A DNA stretch of 64,000 nt, taken from NCBI RefSeq assembly GCF_000230835.1, contig NZ_CM001240.1, positions 5,540,279-5,604,278 on the forward strand, read 5' to 3'. The notes beneath the pieces were generated by a model. The model was not told where the DNA came from, made no database searches, and saw only the letters and a program-made list of their open reading frames with translations. This DNA is from Clostridium sp. DL-VIII. Its GTDB lineage: Bacteria > Bacillota > Clostridia > Clostridiales > Clostridiaceae. How positions within the stretch are numbered: the stretch's first letter is position 1; the number at the start of each line of letters is the position of its first letter. Below, one piece after another: positions 52,144-62,054 of this stretch. Made by a program: the position numbers and the translations under genes.

Positions 52144-54213
52144 TTACAATGTAACTTTTCCCATGTGTAGATCCGACTCTGCGCTGCTGCTTCCTATATA
52201 CACCTCATACTCCATTTTCTCTAATTCCATTTGTTCTGTTTTTGGATTATACCAGCAAAGCTCCTCTTTAGGGCAAGTTATTGTCACTTCCTTGCTTTCT
52301 CCTGGCTGTAAATTTACACGAGCAAAACCTCTTAACAATTTTACAGGTCTCTCTACAGATGAATTTTTGAATCCGACATACATTTGTACGACTTCATCCC
52401 CTGCCATTTTTCCTGTATTTTTAACAATACATTTAGCGATAACACTATCATCAGATGCATCAAACTTTGCATCACTAAAATCAAACTTAGTATAAGATAG
52501 TCCATATCCATATGGAGCAGATGGTTTTATGCCTTCCTTTTCTAACTTTGTATATCCATGATAGTAATCATACCATTGAGATGTTGTATCCCAATTTACT
52601 TGTGGAAGATCACTTTCTTTAAATGGAATTACATATGGTAGTTTTCCACTTGGATTAACATCTCCAAATATAATCTCTCCTATTGCAGTTCCGCCTTCCA
52701 TACCTGGATAATATGCCATCATTATAGCTCCAACGCTTTCTTTCCACTCTTCCATCATTATCATATTTCCACCAATTAACACAGCTATAGAATTGGTATT
52801 AACAGGACCTACTTCCTGTATTAATTTAATTTCATTTTCATGAAGACCTAATGAGTTTTTTCTATCTCCACCTACTGCTCCTGTGTAAGATTCAAATTCA
52901 TCTTCTGATATATATTCACCTTCATCGTCATAGTTATATCCAACTACAAATATAACTGCGTCTGCATCTTTAGCTAATTCTTTTGCGTGTTCCAAATTTT
53001 CCCCATTGTAATATACAACTTGTGCTTTAGGTGCTGAATTTGCAATTCCTTGTAATGGTGTTATGACATAAGCTGGTCTTACCTGACTTGAACCGTGATC
53101 TCCAATTACTTCTTTATCTCCTAACTTTCCTAACACAACAATTTTTTTTGCTTTATCTTTGCTTAGTGGCAATACATTATTTTCATTCTTAATTAATGTA
53201 ATCCCCTCTCTTGCTGCCTGAAGTGCAAGTTTAATGTGATCTTCACATCCGATTACGCTCTCATCATATTCATTTGAATAAGCATCTTCAAATGCTAGCA
53301 ATGTACGCACGATACGTAATGCAGATTCATCAATTTTACTTTCTTTTACTTGTCCGTTTTTTACTGCCTCTACTAATTTATCTCCAAAGAACTGAGTGCA
53401 GCACATTTCCATATCTTGTCCGCCATTAGCTGCTTCAACCGTATCTCTAACTCCCCAAATAAAGTCACTCATAACAAATCCATCAAAATCCCATTCCTTT
53501 TTCAATACCTGATTTAATAAGTAATCATGATGTCCACAATGAGTTCCTTTGTATAAATTATAAGAACTCATAATAGCTGCTGCACCTGCATCAACACATT
53601 TCTTGAAATGAGGAAGAAATACTTCTCTTTCAGTACGTTTATCACATTCAACATTTACTTTAAATCTGGAAATTTCCATTTGGTTAAAGGCAAAATGTTT
53701 TACACATGCGATTACATTTTCGTCTTGTACACCTTTAACTAATGCTCGTCCCATTTCCCCTAAGTGAAAAGATTCTTCACCATAAGTTTCTTGGCTTCTT
53801 CCCCAGCCTGGATTATACGGAAGATTGATACATACTCCTGCAAATAAGTTCCCTTTATACCCATGAACTTCTTTACCTATAGCATTACCTACTTTTTCTT
53901 CTAATGCTGTATCAAATGTTGCACCTCTAAGCATTGATACTGGAAAACATGTGCTTTTTCCTGCACTACAAACTACACCTCTTGGGCCATCACAGAAAAG
54001 CATAGGAGGCACCTTATTCTTCTCTATTCCTCCTGCTGGATAAGGATAACTATTATAATGTTTTTGCTCATCAGCATCTCTCAAATCAGAGAGCATATCA
54101 TTAAGAGTAACATTTCCACCCATTAAGGAAACCTTTTCTTCTAGAGTTAAAGAGTTAACTATTTCCTTTGCCTTTTCAGTATAAGATAGTCTTTTTAATT
54201 TAGTACATTTCAT
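52144..54213 (-). CDS. Glycoside hydrolase family 3 (beta-glucosidase type)
   Basis: 689 aa without a signal peptide, so intracellular. The GH3 N-terminal barrel has KHFAFNQMEISRF and the nucleophile Asp250 in GFVMSDFIWGV. The alpha/beta sandwich (GDHGSSQVRPAYVITPLQGI, PVNTNSIAVLIGGN) and the C-terminal FnIII-like domain (NTGKMAGDEVVQMYVGF) follow. It hydrolyses beta-glucosides or related oligosaccharides brought in by the transporter downstream. Its AraC-type regulator lies three bases upstream in the same direction. Confidence 0.93.
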   Translation of the reverse strand: MKCTKLKRLSYTEKAKEIVNSLTLEEKVSLMGGNVTLNDMLSDLRDADEQKHYNSYPYPAGGIEKNKVPPMLFCDGPRGVVCSAGKSTCFPVSMLRGATFDTALEEKVGNAIGKEVHGYKGNLFAGVCINLPYNPGWGRSQETYGEESFHLGEMGRALVKGVQDENVIACVKHFAFNQMEISRFKVNVECDKRTEREVFLPHFKKCVDAGAAAIMSSYNLYKGTHCGHHDYLLNQVLKKEWDFDGFVMSDFIWGVRDTVEAANGGQDMEMCCTQFFGDKLVEAVKNGQVKESKIDESALRIVRTLLAFEDAYSNEYDESVIGCEDHIKLALQAAREGITLIKNENNVLPLSKDKAKKIVVLGKLGDKEVIGDHGSSQVRPAYVITPLQGIANSAPKAQVVYYNGENLEHAKELAKDADAVIFVVGYNYDDEGEYISEDEFESYTGAVGGDRKNSLGLHENEIKLIQEVGPVNTNSIAVLIGGNMIMMEEWKESVGAIMMAYYPGMEGGTAIGEIIFGDVNPSGKLPYVIPFKESDLPQVNWDTTSQWYDYYHGYTKLEKEGIKPSAPYGYGLSYTKFDFSDAKFDASDDSVIAKCIVKNTGKMAGDEVVQMYVGFKNSSVERPVKLLRGFARVNLQPGESKEVTITCPKEELCWYNPKTEQMELEKMEYEVYIGSSSAESDLHMGKVTL

Positions 54214-54215
54214 TT

Positions 54216-55148
54216 TTACATATCCCCTTTACAATATTTTTCTAATAAATTGATAGATTCTTTAAAATCAAAACGCAAATAGCCTTGTACATTAGGATCC
54301 GCATTTAAACTTGCCCCACTTTTTCGGTATTCAGAAGGGGTCACACCTATTTCTTTTTTAAAAGCTCTGTAAAAAGTACTTTCAGAATAAAAGCCACAAT
54401 CATTTGCTATAAAGCTAATTGACTTATTTGAAAACTTAAGCATATATTTAGAAGCCTCTATTTTGCTGCTAAGTACTAAATCTTTAGGTGATAATCCAAT
54501 GTTTGCCTTTAAGAAACGATAAACTGATTTCTCGCACAAGCCTATAAATTTATATAGTTCATCTAATACTGTATCTTTTGTACAGTTTTTTTGGATAAAG
54601 TTTATTACCTGCATGAGCAATTCTGTGTTTTCTGTTTCTTTCAAATCTACAGCTTTTTGATGAATATCATATAATGTGAATTCAAATAAGTCCGCTATTA
54701 ACATATAAACTAAAGATTTTACCCGATAAGTGTTAAATATTTCATCATTCTGACTTTCAAGTCCAATTTTAGCAGCATTAGCAACGTATACATCATATCC
54801 GTTCTTAGGCTTTTTATCATTAAGCTTGCTATTTAAGTAAAAATAATACGATCTATTATCATCTTTTGTATTTTTGAATAAATTCTCATTCATCTGGATA
54901 AATAAGCATAAATTATTTTCCTTAGTACGTTGTAATTCATGTACTGCTTTTGAATTTAATAACACAATGTCCCCTGCTTCCAAAACCGTTATCTTAGGGC
55001 TTGCATTTACTATTAGGGATCCTTTCAGAACTAAAATTAATTCATAATCATAATGCCAATGAAAACTAGAATGTTCAATTGATGTTACAAACACCTTTGC
55101 TGGATATTTCTCTTCATGCTCAATTGTTTCAAAAATATATGAACTCAT
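54216..55148 (-). CDS. AraC-family regulator (cupin sensor) of the GH3 genes
   Basis: 310 aa. The N-terminal cupin (SSFHWHYDYELILVLKG) probably binds a sugar; the C-terminal double HTH has SNKSISFIANDCGFYSESTF and FKKEIGVTPSEYRKSG. It is followed by the GH3 gene with a 2-bp gap, so they share a transcript. Starts with ATG, GGGGG just upstream. Confidence 0.92.
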   Translation of the reverse strand: MSSYIFETIEHEEKYPAKVFVTSIEHSSFHWHYDYELILVLKGSLIVNASPKITVLEAGDIVLLNSKAVHELQRTKENNLCLFIQMNENLFKNTKDDNRSYYFYLNSKLNDKKPKNGYDVYVANAAKIGLESQNDEIFNTYRVKSLVYMLIADLFEFTLYDIHQKAVDLKETENTELLMQVINFIQKNCTKDTVLDELYKFIGLCEKSVYRFLKANIGLSPKDLVLSSKIEASKYMLKFSNKSISFIANDCGFYSESTFYRAFKKEIGVTPSEYRKSGASLNADPNVQGYLRFDFKESINLLEKYCKGDM

Positions 55149-55606
55149 ATTTCCCCCATTTCATGATACACTTTAACCACTTTGTAAATATTTACACTTT
55201 GATTATAAATTATATCAAAATATATTTGTTATCATTTTTGTACAAATTCTATTTCATTTTCAGACTACTCATATTATAACTAAATCATATAAGGCACATA
55301 AAAATAAATTAAATATTTCATAATTATGTATAATTTATCTTTAAAGTCTCGAACCCAATAAGTTGGAAATTTATGATAAAATATTATTATACAAAAAAGA
55401 AATGCTAAAATTTTAACGGAAGATGGAATTAGACCTTTATTAGAATCTATTAATATCAGAAGAGTATCGGCACTTATTTTTTCAGCAGGTATTTTGGCAT
55501 GCCACCTCTTAAAGATATTAAAGCTGCACAAAAAAATTACTCTCCAACTGACTTAGAAAGTTTTCTGAAAGGATTAAATAATTTTAAAAAGACTATCTAA
55601 TTATAA
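55149..55606. other. Intergenic stretch with decayed coding debris
   Basis: After the AraC promoter area (55149-55280) the plus strand shows broken frames, for example ILTEDGIRPLLESINIRRVS (from about 55408) and MPPLKDIKAAQKNY (55498 on). None has a ribosome site and the family is not recognised. Confidence 0.3.
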
Positions 55607-55643
55607 AAACGCCCTCACTTAAATTCACATTAAGCGGGCGTTT
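55607..55643 (-). terminator. Terminator overlapping the end of the WYL remnant
   Basis: AACGCCC (55607-55613) with GGGCGTT (55636-55642), plus CTTAA/TTAAG inside; minus-strand RNA continues with TTTTTATAATT. The most GC-rich stem in the region. Confidence 0.75.
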
Positions 55644-55864
55644 AATATTATGATTTTAAAAAATATAATTGCCGGTACTACTTCTTTTGTCATCCAATCT
55701 ACACCATCTATAGATAATGGTACAAAATCTCTTGGTTCAAAATTATCTTCTGATACGCGTACCTCATTCATTCTAGTTAACTTAAATATCCTATAATCAT
55801 TTCGTTCAATACTAAAGGCTTGCAAATAGCATTTGCTTTCCTTTAATACTGAATAATATTTGAC
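55625..55864 (-). pseudogene. WYL-domain regulator remnant (5'-truncated)
   Basis: An open frame without start encodes VKYYSVLKESKCYLQAFSIE and NDYRIFKLTRMNEVRVSEDN, the middle of a WYL ligand-sensing domain as in YafY/DeoR-type regulators. It then loses similarity and stops inside the terminator stem. The N-terminal HTH and most of the WYL domain are absent; an in-frame TAA lies at 55865-55867. Confidence 0.6.
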
Positions 55865-55986
55865 TTATGAAAATGAATATAGTTTAATTACATTGTATAT
55901 TAAATATTGTTGATAAATTTCACTTTTTTTATCATAAGGCTCTATTCTTTACATATTTTAATATTTATTATTGGGAGATGTTTAAA

Positions 55987-56838
55987 ATGTCTAATAGATC
56001 TGTTCGAGTTTTTCATAATAATTTTTTTATAAATAAGCTAAAGAGAACCAAAAAATTTGATATGCCTCAACATCATTTTCATGAAGATTATGAAATATTT
56101 TATTTAATTCACGGCGAAAGAAAATATTTTATAAATGACACCATTTATAAAATATCTGAAGGAAATCTTGTATTAGTAGACGTTAACGAAATCCATAAAA
56201 CTTCTGATTTTTCGGATCATTCTCATGAAAGAATTGTAGTAAATTTCACTCCAGCATTTTTAGAAGAATTTTCCCAAAATGTGAATACTCTTAATTTATA
56301 TTCATGTTTTAATTTAAAAAATAGAGTACTACCTTTATCATTTAAGTATAAGAACAATATTGAGAGTGTTCTAAATCATCTTCTTGAAGTTGATAAAAGT
56401 CAAAGCGATAAAAAAGATTTTCATTCCAAAGTATTGTTGTGCGAATTGCTAATTCTAATTAATAATTTTGTTGATGATTTTAAGTTAAAGGATTACAATT
56501 CTATGCAACCAATTAATCCAAAAATCTCACAAGTAATTAAATATATAAATGAAAATTACTACCAGACTATATCCTTATCTTCAGTTGCTAAAGAATTTTA
56601 TTTGAGCCCATTTTATTTAAGTAAATTATTCAAGCAAACAACAAACTTTACATTTATTGAATACTTAAATAGCATAAGAATTAGAAATGCAACTCAATTA
56701 CTTCAAAATAGAAAGTATAAAATTATTGATATTGCTGAAAAAGCTGGCTTTACCAATAATACACACTTTACACGAGTTTTCAAAACTGTAATGGGCATGT
56801 CTCCAATGAAATATAGAAAACTTCTAAGTGAGCGATAA
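55987..56838 (+). CDS. AraC-family regulator (cupin sensor)
   Basis: 283 aa from the ATG at 55987, nine bases after GGGAG; an in-frame ATG three codons earlier overlaps that site. The cupin part shows MPQHHFHEDYEIFYLIHGER and VDVNEIHKTSDFSDH. The C-terminal double HTH has SLSSVAKEFYLSPFYLSKLFK and IIDIAEKAGFTNNTHFTRVFK followed by GMSPMKYRK. It precedes the pectin genes, transcribed toward them, and may regulate them; that is inference. Confidence 0.9.
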   Translation: MSNRSVRVFHNNFFINKLKRTKKFDMPQHHFHEDYEIFYLIHGERKYFINDTIYKISEGNLVLVDVNEIHKTSDFSDHSHERIVVNFTPAFLEEFSQNVNTLNLYSCFNLKNRVLPLSFKYKNNIESVLNHLLEVDKSQSDKKDFHSKVLLCELLILINNFVDDFKLKDYNSMQPINPKISQVIKYINENYYQTISLSSVAKEFYLSPFYLSKLFKQTTNFTFIEYLNSIRIRNATQLLQNRKYKIIDIAEKAGFTNNTHFTRVFKTVMGMSPMKYRKLLSER

Positions 56839-56898
56839 ATTCACCCTATGGTGTTAACCATATAGCTTAAACTTATGCCATAATCCACCAAAAGAATT

Positions 56899-57084
56899 AG
56901 AACTGGTAGTCTTTTTGCTATGTTACTAGAGAATATTGCTGTGAATTTCTAACAATAAAAGTTATGCCCATTTAAACTTCCTCTTAATATAAATTTCTGG
57001 TAAGTTTAAACGGAATAACTTCAACTAAAGAAATACCTACAGCTATATTTTCAATGCAACACTGCACAATAAACTACCAGTTCT
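56899..57084. repeat. Imperfect inverted duplication of about 85 bp
   Basis: AGAACTGGTAGT (56899-56910) and its exact complement (57073-57084) bound two arms. These stay roughly two-thirds identical when folded, meeting at TTTAAACTTCC (56970-56980) and GGTAAGTTTAAA (56999-57010). Both arms can be read as debris like ENIAV...PFKL, suggesting two opposed copies of an old gene fragment. The rest of 56839-57244 is featureless. Confidence 0.45.
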
Positions 57085-57244
57085 TTCTAGTGAATATATA
57101 AACTTAAAGTTTTAGCAACTTTATAAATATGGTCATCTAATACTCTTACACATACTTTGAATTTTTTCCATACCATAAATTAAATATATTTTTGGAAACA
57201 TGCCTTTGAAATTGGACTGTTAAGGTTCTTAGTTCAAGGTTGTT

Positions 57245-58801
57245 CTATTTATCTATATTTAATTTTATTATTGGTTCTGTTGCTGAATTCTCTACTACAA
57301 CATCTTTTAGTTCTAATTCTTCTATATTATTGAAATAGAATCCATTTTTATACATTGGTTCAACAAAACTTAGCATATCAGCCTCACCAGCTTTTGCATC
57401 TTCATCAAAGTTCACATAGATATTTTCCATTTTTACTTTCTTGATCTTTCTTTCCGGAAGTCCATACATGAATCCAGCAGCAACTTGAGCATTTAAACAA
57501 GTGATATTTTGAAGATAAATGTTACCTATATATGGCGTTTTATCGTCTATTGGTAATTTCTCTTTACTCCATACATATTCTGTCTTACCATCTATATCAC
57601 AGAAGTAAAAACAATTAATAGTAAAAGGTGTCAATACTTTATTCATCTTTATATTTCTTGCATATATTTCGTCAATAATAGCAGTATCCCCTCTGCCTCT
57701 CCTTGTTTTTATTCTAATACCTCTATCCGTCTCATTAAACAAACAATTTTCTACATATATATTATTTATCCCACTGGACATCTCACTTCCAAGCACTACA
57801 GCGCCATGTCCAAAATTCATATTGCAGTTTCTAATATAAATGTGTTGTGAAGGCATTGTCTTTATTTTACTTATAAATATTTTTCCTGATTTTATTGCTA
57901 TACAGTCATCTCCAACAGAAAAGTTAACTCCTAATATATGCACATTCTTACAGGATTCTGGATCCAAACCATCAGTATTTGGAGAATCCTTAGGATTTTC
58001 AATATATAAATTAATAAATTTTAAATCTTCACTCATTAAAGGATGTATTGTCCATGATGGCGAATTTTTAACTGTAACGCTTTCAACTAAAATATTTTTG
58101 CATCCTACAAGAAATATCATTCTTGGTCTCCATGCAATTCTTTTTTTCTTTGCTTCAAACCACCAATTATCAATGCTGGCATTTCCATCTATGATTCCAT
58201 TACCAATTATGTTTACATTCTCTACATTGATTCCAGTTATTAAACTAGCAAAGCAATCATCTGGATCGCCTTCCCAAGACCCTAAGAAGTATTCTTCCTT
58301 TGATGAACCTTTTAGCAATCCTGGTAATATAGGATATTTATTTCTATCCTGAGCGCCTAATAATACAGCACCTTCTTCTAATTCAATAGTTATATTACTT
58401 TTTAAAAAGATTGGAGTTAATAGGTATCTTCCTTTTGGTACTATAATTCTTCCATGTAATGGGCAAGCTGCTATAGAGGCTTGTACTGCAGCTGTATCTA
58501 ATTCTAGACCGTCACCTTTTGCGCCAAAATCTTTTACATTAAGAACATAAGATTCACTTAAAGTTTTTATTTTAATCTTCTCACTTATGTCTTTTGTAGA
58601 AATCTCTTCAATGTATATAATATATTCAGTATCTTGATTTAAATCCTTAATTGTATATACATTAGTATTAATTTCCGATATCTTTTCATTATTTATATAT
58701 AAATTCACTGCTTCCTTTAAATAAAAACTTTCTTCATTTACAATTTCAATTGAAATTGTCCTAGATGTTTTTGATATTATATTGAAATTTAAAATTGTAA
58801 T
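57245..58801 (-). CDS. Polygalacturonase (GH28) with N-terminal FnIII-like domain
   Basis: Hydrolyses galacturonan; no signal peptide, so it acts on imported oligomers. Numbering from a GTG at 58706-58708: FnIII-like about 1-55, start of the beta-helix at VLNVKDFGAKGDGLELDT, catalytic motifs NTD (244-246), GDDC (266-269) and GHG followed by VLGSEMS, then RIKTRRGRG. The frame remains open for 31 further codons (ISKTSRTISIEIVNEESFYL), which read as the first strands of the N-terminal domain. It ends at a TAG (58802-58804). The only start candidate behind the AGAAAGGA site is ATT at 58799-58801, so I extend to it. Confidence 0.85.
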   Translation of the reverse strand: MTILNFNIISKTSRTISIEIVNEESFYLKEAVNLYINNEKISEINTNVYTIKDLNQDTEYIIYIEEISTKDISEKIKIKTLSESYVLNVKDFGAKGDGLELDTAAVQASIAACPLHGRIIVPKGRYLLTPIFLKSNITIELEEGAVLLGAQDRNKYPILPGLLKGSSKEEYFLGSWEGDPDDCFASLITGINVENVNIIGNGIIDGNASIDNWWFEAKKKRIAWRPRMIFLVGCKNILVESVTVKNSPSWTIHPLMSEDLKFINLYIENPKDSPNTDGLDPESCKNVHILGVNFSVGDDCIAIKSGKIFISKIKTMPSQHIYIRNCNMNFGHGAVVLGSEMSSGINNIYVENCLFNETDRGIRIKTRRGRGDTAIIDEIYARNIKMNKVLTPFTINCFYFCDIDGKTEYVWSKEKLPIDDKTPYIGNIYLQNITCLNAQVAAGFMYGLPERKIKKVKMENIYVNFDEDAKAGEADMLSFVEPMYKNGFYFNNIEELELKDVVVENSATEPIIKLNIDK

Positions 58802-58871
58802 CTACATCCTTTCTAAATTTATATACACGTATCATTAGTATATATAAAAACTTATATCCTACTACTCTAAT

Positions 58872-58987
58872 TAAAGTGCATTTTTTGCTTCATATTTTAT
58901 ATGTTTATAAGTTGGTACATAATCCACACATGTTTTACCCATTATATTTATTAATGCAAAAATTGTTAATAACATTAGTTTGCGATA
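58872..58987 (-). pseudogene. Fragment of a GPH-type transporter
   Basis: The frame reads YRKLMLLTIFALINIMGKTC and VDYVPTYKHIKYEAKNAL before a stop. It matches the segment VNIVGKAAVDYIPTYQMGF...DEALTL of the full transporter encoded just upstream (59010-60551). A decayed duplicate, 22 bp behind that gene. Confidence 0.7.
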
Positions 58988-59009
58988 ATACTCTATAAAA
59001 TTATAACTA

Positions 59010-60551
59010 CTATAAGTTTATTTTATTTGCATATGCTACATTGTTTGTATATGCTACATTGTTATTTCCAAAGCAGTTTTCATATTTCCAGCCTGTCAAA
59101 ACTTCAACAGCTACTTTAGCTTCTGGAGTTACGTCATCCATTGATCCGCCAGCTTTAATTCTATTTACTTCATCTACCAATAATTTATGAGTTTCTTTTG
59201 TAAGCTTATATCTTGAAGCTGCAATCCAAGTTATTACAAGCAATACTATTGGAAATACAATTGTAACTACAGATATACCTGTTATTGCACTAGCTGGCTG
59301 TGGAGGCATAACCTTAGCTTTTGCACTTGTGCTTACAAATCCAAATGCTGCTAAACCAATTCCAAGTACAAATGATTCTATTGATGTTGCAAGCTTACCA
59401 AATAAACCATTTATTCCATTATAGATACCTTCTCTTCTCTTTAATGTAAGCGCTTCATCTATATCTGCAACGAATCCCATTTGGTAAGTTGGTATATAGT
59501 CAACAGCAGCTTTACCTACAATATTAACTACTGTAAAAATAAAGAATAAAGTTAAAGTCATTGAATTATGTCCTGCAAATACAAGATATATATAACCTAA
59601 AAGTGAAACTAAGATTATTCCAATACCTAGTTTGAAAGTTTTTGGACCACCAAATTTATATGCAAGTATTATATATATAAATATAGCTACAAGTGATACT
59701 CCTGAAGATACGCTGTTTACTGCTGAAACATTAACTGTTGTTAAGCTTAAGACATAAATCGCAAAGAAAGTAAGAACCCCTCCTGCAAGCTGTTTATAAA
59801 CACTGCCTAAGAACCACATAATACTATGGAGTCTAAATGCTCTAAGTCTCATACAAGAAACTAAATCAACTCCAAGCTTTTTAAATACTTCGCCAAGTGA
59901 GCCTGCTGCATCTTCGTAAACAGCTGATTCTGGATCTCTTTCATATACATTAAATATAAAGAATAGCAAAGCTAATGTAGTTATAATTCCCCAAGAAAGT
60001 CCTATATACCAAAAGGATTGAGCTGAAGTTTTTCCAAAAGTGCTAAAAATCCATGCAGTTAATAGCCCTGAGATAAATCCAGATAAAGTACCACAATATT
60101 GCTTCCCACCAATAAGTTTTGCTTTTTCAGCAGCACTTTGAGTCATTTCAGCCGGAAGAGTTGTCCCAGGTACAAATATTAAAGTATAAGATATTTCATA
60201 TATCATATTAACAGCAAAGTAATATTCAAAAGAGTGTCCTGATATCCATAAACATGGGAATATAATAGCTATTCCAACTATTCCAAGTGCAATAATAGGT
60301 TTCCTTCTACCAAATTTTCTACCTAATTTAGTTTGCCCCAAACCATCACTTATAAAGCCTAATACTGGATTTCCAACAGCATCAATAAGTCTTGCAATTC
60401 CAAAAATCGATCCCGCTCTTACTGGATCAAGTCCACAAACAGTAGTATAGAAAAATAACAGCCATGCAGACATTAAGCCCTGGGCTCCACTTCCCAAAAA
60501 ATTTATACTCGAATATCCAAGTATGTTTCTTAATTTAATTTTTTCAGTCAT
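59010..60551 (-). CDS. GPH/MFS-type glycoside transporter of the pectin cluster
   Basis: 513 aa from the ATG at 60549-60551, with AGGAGG eight bases upstream; the frame extends 33 codons further without a site. About twelve helices, RLIDAVGNPVLGFISDGLG and KFGRRKPIIALG after TM2 as in GPH symporters. It is larger than usual (about 460), with an insertion near VYEDAAGSLGEVFKKLGVDL. The C-terminus carries an 18-bp tandem duplication (59031-59064) giving NNVAYTNNVAYAN. It probably takes up unsaturated rhamnogalacturonan or galacturonate oligomers. Two LacI-type operators lie upstream. Confidence 0.88.
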   Translation of the reverse strand: MTEKIKLRNILGYSSINFLGSGAQGLMSAWLLFFYTTVCGLDPVRAGSIFGIARLIDAVGNPVLGFISDGLGQTKLGRKFGRRKPIIALGIVGIAIIFPCLWISGHSFEYYFAVNMIYEISYTLIFVPGTTLPAEMTQSAAEKAKLIGGKQYCGTLSGFISGLLTAWIFSTFGKTSAQSFWYIGLSWGIITTLALLFFIFNVYERDPESAVYEDAAGSLGEVFKKLGVDLVSCMRLRAFRLHSIMWFLGSVYKQLAGGVLTFFAIYVLSLTTVNVSAVNSVSSGVSLVAIFIYIILAYKFGGPKTFKLGIGIILVSLLGYIYLVFAGHNSMTLTLFFIFTVVNIVGKAAVDYIPTYQMGFVADIDEALTLKRREGIYNGINGLFGKLATSIESFVLGIGLAAFGFVSTSAKAKVMPPQPASAITGISVVTIVFPIVLLVITWIAASRYKLTKETHKLLVDEVNRIKAGGSMDDVTPEAKVAVEVLTGWKYENCFGNNNVAYTNNVAYANKINL

Positions 60552-60798
60552 TATTTTTTCCTCCTTGTTATAATTTAGTACTCTCGAAAACTCTATAAAG
60601 CCCGAGTTTACTCGATTTTTATTTTTAATATTTCTTACAGTTTCCTTCAAAATTTATGCATAAATTTTCTGTTTTTTGTACAAATCACTTAACAAACTTA
60701 CTGACTTTTTTCTAGAGGGCAAAAGTTTTTCTAACTGTTACGAACGTCTTCTTCAAAAGATTTTCTCTATTCCAAAATAAAACTTCTCCCATTCTATT

Positions 60799-60852
60799 AA
60801 ACGTTATCATAAACTATAAACGTAACAAATAGAATATTTCAAACGTTATCAT
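60799..60852 (-). promoter_or_regulatory. Two LacI-type operators 42 bp apart before the transporter gene
   Basis: AAACGTTATCAT occurs at 60799-60810 and 60841-60852, exactly 42 bp (four helical turns) apart. The core AACGTTA is shared with the palindrome at 62728. On the minus strand ATGATAACGTTT recalls operators of LacI-type uronate repressors such as KdgR/ExuR. The rest of 60552-60947 is AT-rich and unremarkable. Confidence 0.55.
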
Positions 60853-60947
60853 TCACACTATTATTTATTTAGAGGATATTTACATCTCCCTCTATTATCC
60901 GATTGGTTAATGTAAACATCCCTCAATCAAACAAATTTATTATTATT

Positions 60948-62033
60948 TCAGGTTAATTGATATTCAGATGCTGCTAAGATGAATGGCCCTAATCCCTTTG
61001 GTTCATTACTTATTATAGGTTCACTTATATAATAAGCAAAACTCCCATCTCTCTTATCAACTCCACCTAAACCTGCAACATAACAAATTTTGTTTAGATT
61101 TATTAACCCTTCTCTTGTTTCCAATATAAATTCATCGATTAAACCTTTATAAGATTTCTTTGCAACTTCTTTTAAATTTTCTGATAAATATCCTTTTCTT
61201 ACTCCTTTAAATAAGGCATATACTATCATTGATGATCCTGATGCTTCTAAGTAATTACCTTTTCTATCACCTTGATCTAAAATTTGATACCATACATGAC
61301 TTGATTTATCTTGAACTTTAAGCAGAGCGTTTATGCAATCTTTTAGTATATCAATTAATCTCTCTCTATCCTTATGATCCTGTGGAAATACCTCAATTGT
61401 ATCAACTAAAGCCATCACATACCAACCCATAGATCGTCCCCAAAAATGTGGCGATAATCCTGTTTCTTTATCAGCCCAAATTTGCTCTCTACTCTCATCC
61501 CAAGCATGGTATAAAAGACCTGTCTTTTCATCTTTCAGATTCTTTTCACATATTATAAACTGCTTAGCCACATCATCAAACTCTGATACTTGTCCAAACT
61601 CTTTTATATATTTAGCATAAAATGTTGCCCCCATATATAGTCCATCAAGCCATATTTGATGAGGATATATATTCTTATGCCAAAATACACCTTCATTAGT
61701 TCTTGGATGAGTATCTATTTGTTTTCTTAGTGAATCTAGTGCTTTCTTATACTTTTCATTTCTAGTCTCATCATATAAAGTTATCAGTATTTTACCATTG
61801 TTCAAATGATCTATATTATATTCATCTAGCATATAGCCATTTATAGTTCCATCTTCTTGTATAAAATGTTCCATGGTCTTTATTATAAAGTCTAAGTATT
61901 TCTTTTCTCCTGTTTTCTTCCATACCTCAGCTACTCCGTCTAAAGTTAAACCATACTCATAGCCCCAGTGATCAGTTAAATTTATATCTTTTGCTATTAT
62001 CGAATCCGCCATCCATTTTCCGTAATCTCTCAT
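60948..62033 (-). CDS. Unsaturated rhamnogalacturonyl hydrolase (GH105)
   Basis: 361 aa, (alpha/alpha)6-barrel of the YteR/YesR type. It releases 4,5-unsaturated galacturonate from the non-reducing end of oligomers made by rhamnogalacturonan lyases. Recognised by WGYEYGLTLDGVAEVWKKTG, HQIWLDGLYMGATFYAKY with the catalytic Asp130, and HFWGRSMGWYVMALVD, then EASGSSMIVYAL. No signal peptide: cytoplasmic. It lies 21 bp behind the LUD gene and before the transporter. Confidence 0.93.
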   Translation of the reverse strand: MRDYGKWMADSIIAKDINLTDHWGYEYGLTLDGVAEVWKKTGEKKYLDFIIKTMEHFIQEDGTINGYMLDEYNIDHLNNGKILITLYDETRNEKYKKALDSLRKQIDTHPRTNEGVFWHKNIYPHQIWLDGLYMGATFYAKYIKEFGQVSEFDDVAKQFIICEKNLKDEKTGLLYHAWDESREQIWADKETGLSPHFWGRSMGWYVMALVDTIEVFPQDHKDRERLIDILKDCINALLKVQDKSSHVWYQILDQGDRKGNYLEASGSSMIVYALFKGVRKGYLSENLKEVAKKSYKGLIDEFILETREGLINLNKICYVAGLGGVDKRDGSFAYYISEPIISNEPKGLGPFILAASEYQLT

Positions 62034-62054
62034 CTTTTCTACCTCTTAATAAAA

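Noticed and set aside
55280..55531. Minus-strand open frame of 83 codons between the AraC genes
   Set aside because: No ribosome site, no recognisable motif; the plus strand there shows equally weak debris.
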